The translations under genes were made by a program, and so were the position numbers. From contig OX328106.1 in NCBI GenBank assembly GCA_946811185.2, positions 12,442,777 to 12,506,776 on the forward strand: a DNA stretch of 64,000 nucleotides. The letters run 5' to 3'. Position 1 is the stretch's first letter; every line of letters starts with the position of its first letter. The notes under the pieces are model-generated. The model saw only the letters and a program-made list of their open reading frames with translations, was not told where the DNA came from and did not search any database. This stretch comes from Hippopus hippopus. Taxonomy: Eukaryota; Mollusca; Bivalvia; Cardiida; Cardiidae. Shown here in pieces: positions 63,826 through 64,000 of this stretch.

Positions 63826-64000
63826 TTAATCCGTTACCAAACAATTCTATGTTAAAAGAAACTTTTGAAAAATCTATGGAAAAAACGAGAACAATCTGGT
63901 AACCAGCATTCGCTTCTTTTCCCACACAGTTTTCTTCAAACCAAGAGACAAATTTTACCACTTGAGCCACTTTTAGATTGTCAACAGCAAATGCTTAAAC
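63826..64000 (+). mobile_element. MITE-1 copy cut by the window end
   Basis: Left TTAA, left arm and a diverged core are present; the right arm continues to the last base. Confidence 0.75.

Overview
The window is animal nuclear DNA, most likely from a bivalve mollusc. It is AT-rich, and its coding sequence is in short exons with GT/AG splice sites separated by introns full of miniature transposons and tRNA-derived SINEs. It carries satellite-like repeats familiar from bivalves: a 158-bp tandem array rich in GGTCACTGTGACCTTGA, and elements ending in cggacggacgg plus a GC-rich hairpin. A venerid-type clam is my guess, with low confidence in the genus.

One gene explains nearly all the coding signal. 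It lies on the minus strand and is open at both ends of the window. I joined 38 exons between 63769 (5' side) and 1932 (3' side). Every junction has matching phases, every exon length fits a whole number of codons given its phases, and no stop appears in the joined frame. Together they give 7,745 nt, about 2,581 codons. Neither the initiator/signal peptide nor the stop codon is in the window. In the entries, exons x1-x38 are numbered in transcript order within the window.

The protein is a mosaic built mainly from about 23 copies of a cysteine-rich, probably helical repeat that I cannot assign to a named family. Each repeat has two halves. Half A is C-x6-9-C-x10-28-C and half B is about 8 residues and then C-x6-8-C-x20-28-C. 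An intron of phase 2 sits directly after the third A cysteine in most repeats, so a typical exon holds 'B half, acidic linker, next A half'. Inserted between phase-1 introns are two Ly-6/uPAR-like (LU) domains (x4-x5 and x20-x21), one von Willebrand A domain with an intact MIDAS (x27), and a 30-nt cassette exon (x12). Linkers are Glu/Asp/Gly/Ser/Thr/Pro rich. Cysteines, N-glycosylation sequons, LU and vWA domains all point to a secreted or cell-surface adhesive/recognition protein. The function is not known.

The introns are dominated by a roughly 229-bp TTAA-flanked element (called MITE-1 here) with CCCTTTACCA-type ends and a near-perfect 60-66 bp central palindrome. Counting degraded pieces there are roughly 75-80 copies. 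A second TTAA-flanked family (MITE-2, core palindrome around GTGTAGATCAAGATCAGACT), a GAGCCATGCTCTGTG-ended family (MITE-3), a GAAAGATCGAAATTTATTTC inverted-repeat family, several SINE families, pearl/Helitron-like elements, a 40-bp minisatellite, a 158-bp tandem array and homopolymer tracts fill the rest. I found no convincing second gene on either strand.
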